Below are positions 13,458 through 23,470 of a stretch of 64,000 nt of DNA, piece after piece (the stretch's first letter is position 1; each line of letters opens with the position of its first letter). The DNA is from Palsa-504 sp963822765 (lineage in GTDB: Bacteria > Actinomycetota > Actinomycetes > Streptosporangiales > Streptosporangiaceae). Location: the NCBI GenBank assembly GCA_963822765.1, contig CAWGJL010000009.1, positions 86,405 through 150,404 of the forward strand, given 5' to 3'. Below the pieces are notes generated by a model. The model had not been told where the DNA came from and ran no database searches. It saw only the letters and a program-made list of their open reading frames with translations. The position numbers and the translations under genes are program-made.

Positions 13458-15074
13458 GTGCTGCTCTCCGATCGTGACATCAAGACCGAGATCGAGTCCG
13501 GGCGGGTCAAGCTCGATCCGTACGAGCCCGAGCTGATCCAGCCGTCCAGCATCGACGTCCGGCTGGACCGGTACTTCCGGGTCTTCGAGAACCACCGCTA
13601 TCCGCATATCGACCCTGCCGTCGAACAGCCGGACCTGACCAGGCTGGTCGAGACCGAAGGCGAGGATCCGTTCGTCCTTCATCCCAGTGAGTTCGTGCTG
13701 GCCTCGACCTACGAGGTCGTGACGTTGCCTGACGATGTCGCGGGACGTCTCGAGGGAAAGGCACTGGCCATCGATACGCCGATTCCCACGCCTCGGGGCT
13801 GGCGGCCGATGGGAGACCTCCGGATCGGCGAGGAGGTTTTTGACGAGGCGGGGCGGCCGACGGCGGTCGTGGCAGCCACCGGGATCATGGTCAACCGAGC
13901 CTGCGCCGAGGTCGTGTTCTCCGATGGCCAGAGCATTGTCGCCGACCTGGCTCATCGATGGCTCACTCGCTCTAAGTCAGAGCGCAAGCATCTGCGTCCA
14001 GCCACAGTACGAAGCACGATGGAGATCGCTGATTCGCTGCGGGCCGGGAATGAGTGGAATCATCACGTTCAGCTGGCCGGGGCGGCCCGTTATCCGGACC
14101 AACCGCTTCCCGTCGATCCCTACGTCCTGGGAATCTGGCTTGGCGATGGGACGGCCAGCAAGGCTGAAGTCACAGTGGGGCGAGGAGACGAGCAGATACT
14201 TGAAGAAATAAGCCAGGCCGGATATGCGGTGTGGGATGCCAGCGGCGAGCGCGCCTTCCGGATCGGCGGCCTGTCTCGAGGGCATGTCGGCCGCCTACGT
14301 GATGTCGGGACGGGTCAGTTCACTGTCGACGGCTCCCTGTCCAGCGAGTTCGAGGCGATGGGGCTGCTCCGTAACAAGCACGTTCCTGAAATGTATCTAC
14401 GCGGCTCCGTAAGCCAGCGGCTCGCGCTTCTGCAGGGCCTCATGGATTCCGATGGATACATCGACATCTACGGTAGATGCGAGTTCTGCAATATCAACGA
14501 GTCGCTCGCCGATGCGGTAGTCGAACTCGCCGCCAGCCTAGGTCTTCGCCCGGTCAAGCGGAAGAAGCGGGTGACACTTAACGGAATAGAGCAGACGCCA
14601 GCGTTCCAGGTGAAGTTCACGCCGAGGTTCCAGGTGTTCCGGCTGCAGCGGAAGGCCTCCCGGCTCAAGGCGGGGCCAGCCCATACCTTCCGTGCCATCG
14701 TCGATGTACGCGAGCACGAGCCACGCCCGGTTCGATGCATACAGGTGGCCAACTCAACGGGCCTTTTCCTGGCCGGACCAACTTACATCCCGACTCACAA
14801 TTCCAGCCTCGGCAGGCTCGGCTTGTTGACGCATTCGACGGCGGGCTGGATCGACCCGGGCTTCTCCGGGCACGTGACGCTGGAACTGTCTAACGTGGCG
14901 ACATTGCCAATCAAGCTGTGGCCAGGGATGAAGATAGGCCAGCTGTGCTTGTTCCGTACCAGTTCCCCCGCGGAGCACCCGTACGGTTCGTCTGTCTACG
15001 GCTCCAGATATCAGGATCAGCGCGGCCCGACGCCATCCCGTTCCTACCTGAACTTCTACCGCACCAAGGTGTGA
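13458..15074 (+). CDS. dcd: dCTP deaminase (Dcd) precursor containing an intein
   Basis: A 538-residue precursor. Residues 1-101 (MLLSDRDIKTEIESGRVKLD ... VAGRLEGK) and 449-538 (SSLGRLGLLTHSTAGWIDPG ... LNFYRTKV) join to a 191-residue dCTP deaminase, the normal actinobacterial length. Dcd converts dCTP to dUTP; some members also hydrolyse it to dUMP, feeding dTMP synthesis. The junction falls inside the conserved EGK-SSLGR active-site motif, whose serines and the later GHVTLELSN glutamate are needed for activity. Unspliced protein would therefore be inactive. The reading frame is intact throughout, so splicing is expected. The start is supported by immediate family homology. The gene begins 90 bp from the tRNA-Gly. 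Confidence 0.95.
   Translation: MLLSDRDIKTEIESGRVKLDPYEPELIQPSSIDVRLDRYFRVFENHRYPHIDPAVEQPDLTRLVETEGEDPFVLHPSEFVLASTYEVVTLPDDVAGRLEGKALAIDTPIPTPRGWRPMGDLRIGEEVFDEAGRPTAVVAATGIMVNRACAEVVFSDGQSIVADLAHRWLTRSKSERKHLRPATVRSTMEIADSLRAGNEWNHHVQLAGAARYPDQPLPVDPYVLGIWLGDGTASKAEVTVGRGDEQILEEISQAGYAVWDASGERAFRIGGLSRGHVGRLRDVGTGQFTVDGSLSSEFEAMGLLRNKHVPEMYLRGSVSQRLALLQGLMDSDGYIDIYGRCEFCNINESLADAVVELAASLGLRPVKRKKRVTLNGIEQTPAFQVKFTPRFQVFRLQRKASRLKAGPAHTFRAIVDVREHEPRPVRCIQVANSTGLFLAGPTYIPTHNSSLGRLGLLTHSTAGWIDPGFSGHVTLELSNVATLPIKLWPGMKIGQLCLFRTSSPAEHPYGSSVYGSRYQDQRGPTPSRSYLNFYRTKV
13761..14801 (+). other. Intein in Dcd, class 3 (WCT) type with LAGLIDADG endonuclease
   Basis: This 347-residue insertion begins ALAIDTPIPTPRGWRPMGDL, a normal intein block A except that residue 1 is Ala rather than Cys or Ser. 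It ends YIPTHN before the extein serine. The class 3 signature is complete: Trp67 two residues after the block B His (LAHRWLT), Cys326 in block F (VRCIQVA), and Thr345 before His346-Asn347. In class 3 inteins the block F Cys starts splicing in place of residue 1. Two LAGLIDADG-type motifs (YVLGIWLGDGTAS near 121 and LLQGLMDSDGYID near 223) indicate a homing endonuclease domain, apparently intact. It probably came from a phage-related source, but that is inference. Confidence 0.9.
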
Positions 15075-15209
15075 GCCTAAAGGCGACGATAGGCATATGA
15101 CGCAGGTTTGAGCGGCCCCGCGTATTCCGCCCCAGGCCGATTGGTCGTGGCTCCCAGTTGCAGCCGGGAGCCACGGCCAAATTTTGTGCGCGCAGCACTT
15201 CGCCCACGA

Positions 15210-15437
15210 TCACTCCCGCGTATTCCGGGAGATCTTAACGCTGAAGATCCATTCGCGAGATTTCCCTCTGTTGCCCGCTTCGGGGATGGGCTCCCGTGCC
15301 TTTTCTACTTCCGCGCTAGATCCTTCGGGAGCAGACGCTTGAATCTCTTCCTGATGTCGCACTGATCGCCGTTGGCGGATAGTTTTTATCACTGCGCCAA
15401 TAGCCGCGATCACCGCTGCTGCCAGCGTCGCTAGCAA
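15210..15437 (-). CDS. Small membrane protein, start uncertain
   Basis: The frame encodes LLATLAAAVIAAIGAVI, a membrane helix, followed by a basic then acidic tail (IKTIRQRRSVRHQEEI ...). The same frame is open upstream and encodes another hydrophobic segment (WLVVLGVSLILIGLILGLAF), so the real start is probably upstream. Only a CTG at 15518 or rarer start codons are available there. I see no family match. It follows the DUF397 gene on the same strand. Confidence 0.35.
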   Translation of the reverse strand: MLATLAAAVIAAIGAVIKTIRQRRSVRHQEEIQASAPEGSSAEVEKAREPIPEAGNRGKSREWIFSVKISRNTRE

Positions 15438-15576
15438 CCAGGTAGTGAAGGCTAGTCCTAGAATTAGTCCGATCAGGATCAGGCTAACGCCTAGAACTAC
15501 TAGCCATCCATTTGACAGTGCGTATGGAAACTCGTCGTGAGAGCTTCTGCGAATTGTAGCCAGTTCGCCACACCCA

Positions 15577-15783
15577 TCACCACGACACAGCCCTCTTTGC
15601 AGAGTCCAAGAATGTTCTGAATGCGTCCACGGGATAGCTTAGAACTGAGCCTTCTGGATCTTTGGAGTCGCGCACATGCACGTGAAGATTTGCGGCCGCT
15701 ACCTCTACGCAAGCTCCGTTGCCGGCGCTACGTCTGGCGGTACGCCAGTTGAGGTCACGAGACTCAAGGCCGATTGGAGACAT
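15577..15783 (-). CDS. DUF397 domain protein
   Basis: A 68-residue DUF397 protein: LNWRTARRSAGNGACVEVAA, then VHVRDSKDPEGSVLSYPVDA and FRTFLDSAKR. These small proteins are encoded directly after XRE/DUF5753 regulators in actinomycetes and behave as their partners (Scr1/Scr2-like, BldB-related systems), influencing development or secondary metabolism. Here the order and strand match that arrangement, 85 bp downstream of the XRE gene. Confidence 0.85.
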   Translation of the reverse strand: MSPIGLESRDLNWRTARRSAGNGACVEVAAANLHVHVRDSKDPEGSVLSYPVDAFRTFLDSAKRAVSW

Positions 15784-15868
15784 GAGACTCTCCCGGTTGT
15801 GTGATGTTTACCTCTACCGGGAGATTCGGCAGTTCTTGCTCAATCTACCGGTACGAAATTTAATGTAT

Positions 15869-16717
15869 CTAGTGTTGGATGTAATCAAGGTGGTACTTTG
15901 CAATCAAATCGGCTGTATCTTTTGGATTCAGGGCAATGGATTGCAAGCGGTCAAAGACTTCGCGATATCTCTTGAGATCGTCGGGGCGATCAAGGTAGGT
16001 GGACCCTATCAAGCCCTCGACGAACACTACACCCGGGGCTGGATTTGGTAGCTCCAGGATCGAGAAGTTGCTCTCCACGGCCGGATGAAAGCCGCGCTCG
16101 TACGGAAGGACCTGCACGACGACGTTGGGCAGGTTCGCCGTCACCAAGATCTTGGTCAACTGGTCTGCCATGACCCGGCGCCCGCCCACCATCCGGTGCA
16201 GCGCGGCCTCGTCCAGAACCACCTCGAAACGGGGCGGATTGTCCCGGGTGAGGATGCGCTGCCTGGTGAGCTTCGCCTCGATTTGAAGGTCGATCCGATC
16301 AGGATCGAGCCTGGGCATAGCCCCTTCGTGCCCGGCTCGCGCGTAATCAGCCGTGTGCAGCAGGCCGTGCACCACCGACGACTGGAAGGCGGAGATGGCC
16401 AGGGCTCCCTGTTCTAGCTCGGCGTAGGTGGCATAGGCCAGCTCGTAGCGCTGCCAGCGCGCCGGGCCCTTGCCCTCCCTGGCCAAGGTCATCAGCCGGT
16501 CACGCTCGGCTGGGTCGGCTACCTCGTAGAGGTCACAGAGGTCGCGAATGTCGCGGGCGGTGGCACCCTGGCCGGTTTCCATCCGGCTTACCTTGCTCGG
16601 GGAACACAGAAGACGCTCCGCCACCTGTTCCACGGTCAGGCCTTTTGCGCTGCGGAGCGCGCGCAGCACAGCGCCCAGTTCGCGCCGGTTCAGTGCAGGG
16701 CTGTGCACTTCTGGCAC
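15869..16717 (-). CDS. XRE-family regulator with DUF5753 domain
   Basis: A 282-residue protein. The N-terminal helix-turn-helix is clear (LGAVLRALRSAKGLTVEQVA, LLCSPSKVSRMETGQGA). The DUF5753 effector-like domain follows from residue ~100 (AISAFQSSVVHGLLHTADYA, QRILTRDNPPRFEVVLDEAA, SNFSILELP). It starts with GTG at 16717. It forms the standard pair with the downstream DUF397 gene. Dyad elements lie just upstream, which would fit autoregulation. The C-terminus uses rather AT-rich codons. Confidence 0.9.
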   Translation of the reverse strand: MPEVHSPALNRRELGAVLRALRSAKGLTVEQVAERLLCSPSKVSRMETGQGATARDIRDLCDLYEVADPAERDRLMTLAREGKGPARWQRYELAYATYAELEQGALAISAFQSSVVHGLLHTADYARAGHEGAMPRLDPDRIDLQIEAKLTRQRILTRDNPPRFEVVLDEAALHRMVGGRRVMADQLTKILVTANLPNVVVQVLPYERGFHPAVESNFSILELPNPAPGVVFVEGLIGSTYLDRPDDLKRYREVFDRLQSIALNPKDTADLIAKYHLDYIQH

Positions 16718-16765
16718 CTGGGTCGCTTCCTTTCTCAGGAGTCGGTCACGATCGTGGGCCAGAGG

Positions 16766-16834
16766 TCCCGATGATCGGGACTGTGCCGATCATACATGCA
16801 TGATGCATTTGAAACAGGCACTTGCCATGTGGCA
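16766..16834. promoter_or_regulatory. Promoter/operator region of the XRE gene with three dyads
   Basis: TCCCGATGATCGGGA (16766-16780) is a 15-bp palindrome about 50 bp upstream of the XRE start. TGCATGATGCA lies just beyond (near 16797-16807) and TGCCATGTGGCA is at 16823-16834. On the minus strand TATGAT (16789-16794) between the first two dyads is a plausible -10. Overlapping dyads around a -10 suggest autoregulation. Confidence 0.45.
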
Positions 16835-16839
16835 TTGCT

Positions 16840-17295
16840 AGAGGCACTATGAAATCAGATCGCAGGATGCATCCTCAAGCGACCCGCCGACAATGGGGTC
16901 GACGGTGACCCGATGGTTACCGAAGAAAGATCGCGTGCCAGCTCAGGGGGAGCGCGCCGGACCGGGAACCCGGCTCGCAGGCGCGGCCCCGGGACGCGAG
17001 GAGGGGAGGGCCCTGCCATATCTCTTAGCCCGCGAAATCCACGTTCGCTTCCCCGGTGCGCATGCGCACAGGCCGTGGCCCGACATCCGCGGCCGACACC
17101 AAACCGATCCGGGATCCCGCCGGTTACCCACTGCGCGATGACCCGGACACGCCGACGGGCCGGTGCTGCAACACCGGCCCGACGGAACACCACCCAGGCT
17201 CTGGACCGAGCTAGAAGGGCTAGCGATGTGATCAACATTAGCAACTACCCAGGTAATGACAACCCCCCGCGACTGCGGCCGCCCACGGGGCGCTG
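16840..17295. other. Region without a supported gene, possibly a decayed small gene
   Basis: Short frames on the plus strand (for example 16893-17141) have protein-like stretches such as LPYLLAREIHVRFPGAHAH. A neighbouring frame continues plausibly (GYPLRDDPDTPTGRCCNTG). Together they could be one frameshifted small actinobacterial protein, but I have no family match and do not call it. Confidence 0.3.
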
Positions 17296-17601
17296 GTGAG
17301 GGAACGCCCGGGGAGCCGGGTGCGAGACACGCTGATCCTGGCCATCAGCGTGGCACTGGACTGGCTGGCCTATCTCTTGCGGCGCTGCGGCGACCGGTGG
17401 TTCGCGATGAACGACACCGAGGCGTACTGGCGGGGCTGGCAGATCACCAAGACGCACGGAGGGCTCGGCCGGCGCTACCGCGACCTGCGGTTCGACACGC
17501 TGGCCGCGTGCGCTCAGTGCGCGGGAGCGGGGGAATGGGCCGACGCGCCGTGCGGGCCGTGCCTGGGCACGGGGCGGATCACTATCGCGGAGGTGAGCTA
17601 G
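17296..17601 (+). CDS. Small AICE-type protein with zinc-ribbon-like motif
   Basis: A 101-residue protein starting at GTG 17296. An amphipathic N-terminal half (LILAISVALDWLAYLLRRCG) is followed by FDTLAACAQCAGAGEW and CGPCLGTGRITIAEVS. The paired CxxCxGxG-like sequences resemble the zinc-binding module of DnaJ. It is 2 bp upstream of a membrane protein gene typical of actinomycete integrative elements, so I take the two as one transfer-associated operon. No specific function can be named. Confidence 0.55.
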   Translation: MRERPGSRVRDTLILAISVALDWLAYLLRRCGDRWFAMNDTEAYWRGWQITKTHGGLGRRYRDLRFDTLAACAQCAGAGEWADAPCGPCLGTGRITIAEVS

Positions 17602-17603
17602 CC

Positions 17604-18263
17604 ATGGCCCTCGGGCGGCCGCGGCGGCCGAACGACCCGAGCGTCATGGCCAGCGTGGAAAGCGCGCTCAGCAACGTGGCGCGGCCCGGGATCTTCGGGC
17701 TGATCTGGAACTGGCGGTACGAGTTCGGCCTGTCCGCCGGGCTGGCGACGGTCGCGCTGGCCAGCGGGTACGCGCTCGGGGCAGCCTGGCTCATCGCGAT
17801 GGCGGCGGTCGGGCTGGTCCTGCTGGCGGCCGGGCTGGCCTGGCCGCCGTCGCGGCAGCGGCTGATCGCGCGGGCCTGGTGCGTCATCACCCCGCACCGG
17901 GTCCGGACCGGATGCCGGCACGCCTGGGTGCAGACCAGGGACGGCAGGCTGCCGGTCATTCTGTACACGACGCCCGCGGCGTTCGGGGAACGGGTCACGC
18001 TGTGGTGCCGGGCCGGCATCACCCACGGCGACCTGGAGGGGGCCAGGGACATCCTGCGCGCCGCGTGCTGGGCCCGCGACGTCCGCGTGACGGGCAGCGC
18101 GCGCTACGCGCACGTGGTCGTGCTCGAGGTCATCAGGCACCGGCCGGCCACGCCCCCGGACCAGGACGGGACCGGCTGGCCCTACCTGAACCGCGACGGC
18201 GGCGACCCCGAGGAGGAGCCTGCACTAGCTGGCGGGCCCTGGCACCACGGGCCGTTCGGGTAA
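17604..18263 (+). CDS. AICE-type membrane protein, TraB/TraSA-associated
   Basis: A 219-residue protein with two membrane helices at about residues 40-80 (GLSAGLATVALASGYALGAA, WLIAMAAVGLVLLAAGLAW). A soluble domain follows with HRVRTGCRHAWVQTRDGRLP, ERVTLWCRAGITHGDLEGAR and AACWARDVRVTGSARYAHVV. This pattern is familiar from the membrane protein encoded beside, or forming the N-terminal region of, FtsK-like transfer proteins of integrative elements. No FtsK ATPase, replication initiator or integrase follows, so this is a remnant. Its 3' end overlaps the convergent Fe-S oxidoreductase gene by 39 bp. Confidence 0.55.
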   Translation: MALGRPRRPNDPSVMASVESALSNVARPGIFGLIWNWRYEFGLSAGLATVALASGYALGAAWLIAMAAVGLVLLAAGLAWPPSRQRLIARAWCVITPHRVRTGCRHAWVQTRDGRLPVILYTTPAAFGERVTLWCRAGITHGDLEGARDILRAACWARDVRVTGSARYAHVVVLEVIRHRPATPPDQDGTGWPYLNRDGGDPEEEPALAGGPWHHGPFG

Positions 18264-20393
18264 ATCTGAGGTCCCCGGCCCGGTCTCGGGCCGAGCGACC
18301 GAGCGGGACAGAAGCTGTGCGACGTCGACGACCTCGAGGGTCTCCTTGGCCTCGCCGGAGGCCTTCTTGGCCGCCACCGCGTCGCCGAGCATGACCAGGC
18401 AGTAGGGGCAGGCGGTGGAGATGGTGTCCGGGTTCAGGGCCAGGGCCTCGTCGATCCGCTCGGTGTTGATCCGCTTGCCGATGCGCTCTTCCATCCACAT
18501 CCTCGCGCCGCCGGCGCCGCAGCAGAAGCCGCGGTTCTTGCAGCGGTGCATCTCCTCGGCCTGGACGCCGGGGACGGCCTCCAGGATCTCGCGGGGCGGG
18601 GTGTAGATCTTGTTGTGGCGGCCCAGGAAGCAGGGGTCGTGGTAGGTGAGCTTCTCGTCCACCCGCTGGGTGGGGGTGAGCTTGCCCTGCTCGACCAGGC
18701 GGGCCAGCAATTGCGTGTGGTGGATGACCTCGTAGCTGCCGCCGAGCTGGGGGTACTCGTTCGCGATGGTGTTGAAGCAGTGCGGGCACGACGCGACAAT
18801 CGTCTTCGGCGCGGCCTCGTTCAGGGTCTCGATGTTCTGCTGGGCCAGCATGGAGAACACGAACTCGTTGCCGATCCGGCGGGCCGGGTCGCCGGTGCAG
18901 GTCTCGGCCGGGCCGAGCACCGCGAACGTGACCCCGGCGGTGTGCAGCAGGGTGGCGATCGCCTTCGTGGTCTTGCGGGCCCGGTCCTCCAGGGCGCCGG
19001 CGCAGCCGACCCAGAACAGGTACTCGATGTCGGGCTCGACCTTGCCGTCCACGACCGGGACCTCGAAGTCGAGCTCGGTGATCCAGTCGGCGCGGCGGGC
19101 CCCGCCCATCCCCCACGGGTCGCCCTTGTTCTCCAGGTTCTTCAGCATGCCCGCCGCCTCGACCGGGAACGCGGACTCGATCAGCACCTGGTAGCGGCGC
19201 ATCCCGTCGATGTGGTCGATGTGCTCGATGTCGACCGGGCACTCCTCCACGCACGCCCCGCAGTTCGTGCAGGACCAGATCACGTCCGGGTCGATGACGC
19301 CGCCGTCCTTGCCGACCAGGGGGCGTTCGGCCTCGGCCCTGACGGCTTCCGGCAGCTTCTCGCGGTCCTCGTCGGAGGCGGCCAGCAGGTACGGGGCCTT
19401 GGCGAAGGCGTGGTCGCGCAGGTCCAGGATGACCTGCTTGGGCGACAGCGGCTTGCCGGTGGCCCAGGCCGGGCACTGCGACTGGCACCGCCCGCACTCG
19501 GTGCAGGTGGCCATGTCCAGCAGGCCCTTCCAGGTGAAGTCCTCGATCTTGCCCAGGCCGAACACGTCGGTGTCCGGGTCGGCCTCCTCGAAGTCAAGCA
19601 CCTTGCCGTTGCTGCGCATCGGCTCCAGGGCGCCCAGGGCGTTCGGGCGGCGGGAGAACAGGATGTTCAGCGGGGCCAGCGCGATGTGCAGGTGCTTGGA
19701 GTAGACCACGATGACGGCGAAGGCCATGATCACGCCGAGCTGGGCCAAAATGAACACCGCCTCCAGGACGCTGTTCACCCCGGTGCCGAGCGGGTGCAGG
19801 ATCTGCGCGACGACCCACGACGCGAAGGCCCAGGCGTACGGGTAGGGGAAGACGCCGGTGTTCTGCTGCGCGCCGCGGTACAGGAGCAAGGTCACGATGA
19901 CCGCCGCGATCATGCCCAGGACGACCCAGGCGGCGCGGGTGTGCGAGCCGAAGAAGCGTGACTTGCGGCCTTCCTTGTGCGGGTTGTTCCGGATCCGGAT
20001 CACGGTGAACGTGATGATGCCGGCCAGCACGCCGACGCTGAACAGGTCCTCGATGAACCCGATGGCGGCCCAGTGGCCGATGCCCGGGATGGCGAAGGTC
20101 CGGGAGAACAGGTCCCCGTAGGCCTCGATGATGGTCAGGAACAGCACGATGAAGCCCCAGAACGTCGCGGCGTGCGCCGCGCCGGGCACCGACCACTTGA
20201 GCAGCTTGCGCTGCCCGATCACCTCGGTGGCCTGCGTCTCCAGGTCCCGGCCCAGGTGGGCCCGCGCGGCCTCGATCCGCTCGGGGGCGGGCTGGCCGCT
20301 GAGCGCGAGCCGCTTCAGCCACCAGAGCCGGCGCCCGGCCACCGCGAGCGCCACCGCGGTCAGGACCAGGCCGACGACAATTCGCAGGACCAC
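18225..20393 (-). CDS. Membrane-bound Fe-S oxidoreductase, heterodisulfide-reductase-like
   Basis: About 722 residues. The N-terminal ~280 residues have several membrane segments of the nitrate-reductase-gamma-like type. Two ferredoxin motifs follow (CTECGRCQSQCPAWATGKP and CTNCGACVEECPVDIEHID), then two CCG-type cysteine domains (ASCPHCFN, HDPCFLGRHN, FCCGAGGARMW, ACPYCLVML). The build matches membrane Fe-S reductases such as mycobacterial Rv0338c, thought to pass electrons between flavoproteins or thiols and the quinone pool. I chose GTG 20393 because AGGAGG lies 6 nt upstream; the ATG at 20423 would place that ribosome site inside the coding region. It is upstream of and divergent from the dnaK operon. 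Confidence 0.85.
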   Translation of the reverse strand: MVLRIVVGLVLTAVALAVAGRRLWWLKRLALSGQPAPERIEAARAHLGRDLETQATEVIGQRKLLKWSVPGAAHAATFWGFIVLFLTIIEAYGDLFSRTFAIPGIGHWAAIGFIEDLFSVGVLAGIITFTVIRIRNNPHKEGRKSRFFGSHTRAAWVVLGMIAAVIVTLLLYRGAQQNTGVFPYPYAWAFASWVVAQILHPLGTGVNSVLEAVFILAQLGVIMAFAVIVVYSKHLHIALAPLNILFSRRPNALGALEPMRSNGKVLDFEEADPDTDVFGLGKIEDFTWKGLLDMATCTECGRCQSQCPAWATGKPLSPKQVILDLRDHAFAKAPYLLAASDEDREKLPEAVRAEAERPLVGKDGGVIDPDVIWSCTNCGACVEECPVDIEHIDHIDGMRRYQVLIESAFPVEAAGMLKNLENKGDPWGMGGARRADWITELDFEVPVVDGKVEPDIEYLFWVGCAGALEDRARKTTKAIATLLHTAGVTFAVLGPAETCTGDPARRIGNEFVFSMLAQQNIETLNEAAPKTIVASCPHCFNTIANEYPQLGGSYEVIHHTQLLARLVEQGKLTPTQRVDEKLTYHDPCFLGRHNKIYTPPREILEAVPGVQAEEMHRCKNRGFCCGAGGARMWMEERIGKRINTERIDEALALNPDTISTACPYCLVMLGDAVAAKKASGEAKETLEVVDVAQLLSRSVARPETGPGTSDLPERPVVPGPAS

Positions 20394-20589
20394 TCGAACC
20401 TCCTGAAACAATTGGAAGCTCAAGCGTAGCCGCGTGGCGTGCCGCGACTAGGGCGGATGCCACTTGGTGAGACATTGATTCCCGGCATGGGATCGGCGGG
20501 GCGGGCGTTAACCCTACGGTCGCGGGCGGGGGCAGCGAGTTTCCGGCGAGTTTTCCGGCGGGAACGGGAATCATCCGGGACCCTGCGAA

Positions 20590-20662
20590 GTTGAGCCTAA
20601 GTGACTCAAGTCATTTGACGGCGGAAGTCCCTGCTGGCAAGCTTGGGCACGAATTACTCAAC
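20590..20662 (+). promoter_or_regulatory. Two HAIR (HspR) operators upstream of dnaK
   Basis: The HspR consensus is CTTGAGT-N7-ACTCAAG. GTTGAGC-N7-ACTCAAG lies at 20590-20610 and CTTGGGC-N7-ACTCAAC at 20642-20662, both with exactly 7-bp spacers. The second ends 23 bp before the dnaK ATG. With hspR in the same operon, this is the standard negative-feedback control of actinobacterial heat shock. Confidence 0.85.
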
Positions 20663-20685
20663 TTCAACACACACAAGGACTGCTC

Positions 20686-22550
<1,865 letters not shown>

Positions 22551-22551
<1 letters not shown>

Positions 22552-23452
22552 TGCCAGCATCCGAGGACCCGGGCTCCGGCCCGGTCATCCACGACCACCG
22601 GCGGATCGACCCGGTCACCGGGCAGGTCCGGGGGAAGCACGCGGCATCCAAGCCGGCCGGCACCACTGGTGCCGGCGGCTGGCCGGGGCTAGCTCGTCCG
22701 GGGCCGGGACAGGCTCTGGGGCCGGGACAGGCTCCGGGGCCGGGACAGGCTCCGGGGCCGGGACAGGCTCCGGGGCCGGGACAGGCTGCCGGGGGCCGGC
22801 CGGGTCCGGCGCCGCCGGGGCGGCTGAGGCCAAGGACGGGGAGGCTGGGGCCAAGAAGGGGCCGGACGAGGCCAAGAACGCGCCGGACCAGGCCGGGGCC
22901 GGGACGGCCGACGCGGCCGAAGAAGTTATAGAAGGAATCGTCGAGGACACGCCCGTGATCGCCACCAAGCAGTCCGACACCGCGGCGCGGCTCGCGGAGC
23001 GCACCGCCGACCTGCAGCGCCTGCAGGCCGAGTACGCGAACTACCGCAAGCGCGTGGACCGGGACCGGGCCGCCGTACGCGAGCAGGCGGTCGCGACCGT
23101 CCTGACCGGGCTGCTCCCGGTCCTGGACGCGATCGACCAGGCGCGCGAGCACGGCGAGCTGTCCGGCGGGTTCAAGTCGGTGGCCGACTCACTGCAGTCG
23201 GCAGTGGGCAAGCTCGGCCTGGTGGCCTACGGCGAGAAAGGCGACGCCTTCGACCCGAAGATCCACGAGGCGCTGACCCACACCTATTCACCTGACGTCA
23301 CCGAGGACACGTGCGTCGAGATCTTCCAGCCCGGCTACAAGGTGGGCGAGAAGATCCTGCGCCCGGCCCGGGTCGCGGTGGCCGCGCCGGCCACCGGCCC
23401 GGACGGCAGCAGCAACGAGGCCACGTGGTCCGACGGTGAGGAAGGTAACTAA
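22551..23452 (+). CDS. grpE: Nucleotide exchange factor GrpE, one frameshift in N-terminal tail
   Basis: The start at 22551 gives MPASEDPGSGPVIHDHRRID and PVTGQVRGKHAA, the usual actinobacterial GrpE N-terminus. The conserved body (ADLQRLQAEYANYRKRVDRD, GLLPVLDAIDQAREHGEL, TCVEIFQPGYKVGEKILRPA) is in another frame. Adding one G to the run at 22685-22688 joins them smoothly (WPG-ASSSGAGTGSG). GrpE is normally indispensable, so a base-calling error is more likely than gene loss. The linker contains five 18-bp repeats. GrpE exchanges ADP for ATP on DnaK. Confidence 0.9.
22700..22789 (+). repeat. Five 18-bp tandem repeats inside grpE
   Basis: GGGGCCGGGACAGGCTCC is repeated five times in a row with one or two end differences, encoding SGAGTG units in the GrpE frame. 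Units are a multiple of three, so copy-number change would keep the frame. The array lies in the disordered N-terminal extension, directly after the frameshift position. Confidence 0.9.
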
Positions 23453-23470
23453 ACAGTCAGGGCAGGCGGG

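Noticed and set aside
22680..22690. Programmed ribosomal frameshift in grpE
   Set aside because: No slippery heptamer with a stimulatory structure is evident, and other conserved genes show comparable one-base lesions, so sequence error is simpler.
22700..22789. CRISPR-like repeat array
   Set aside because: The units are contiguous with no spacers and lie inside grpE. The repeats at 52854-53000 are likewise coding minisatellites.
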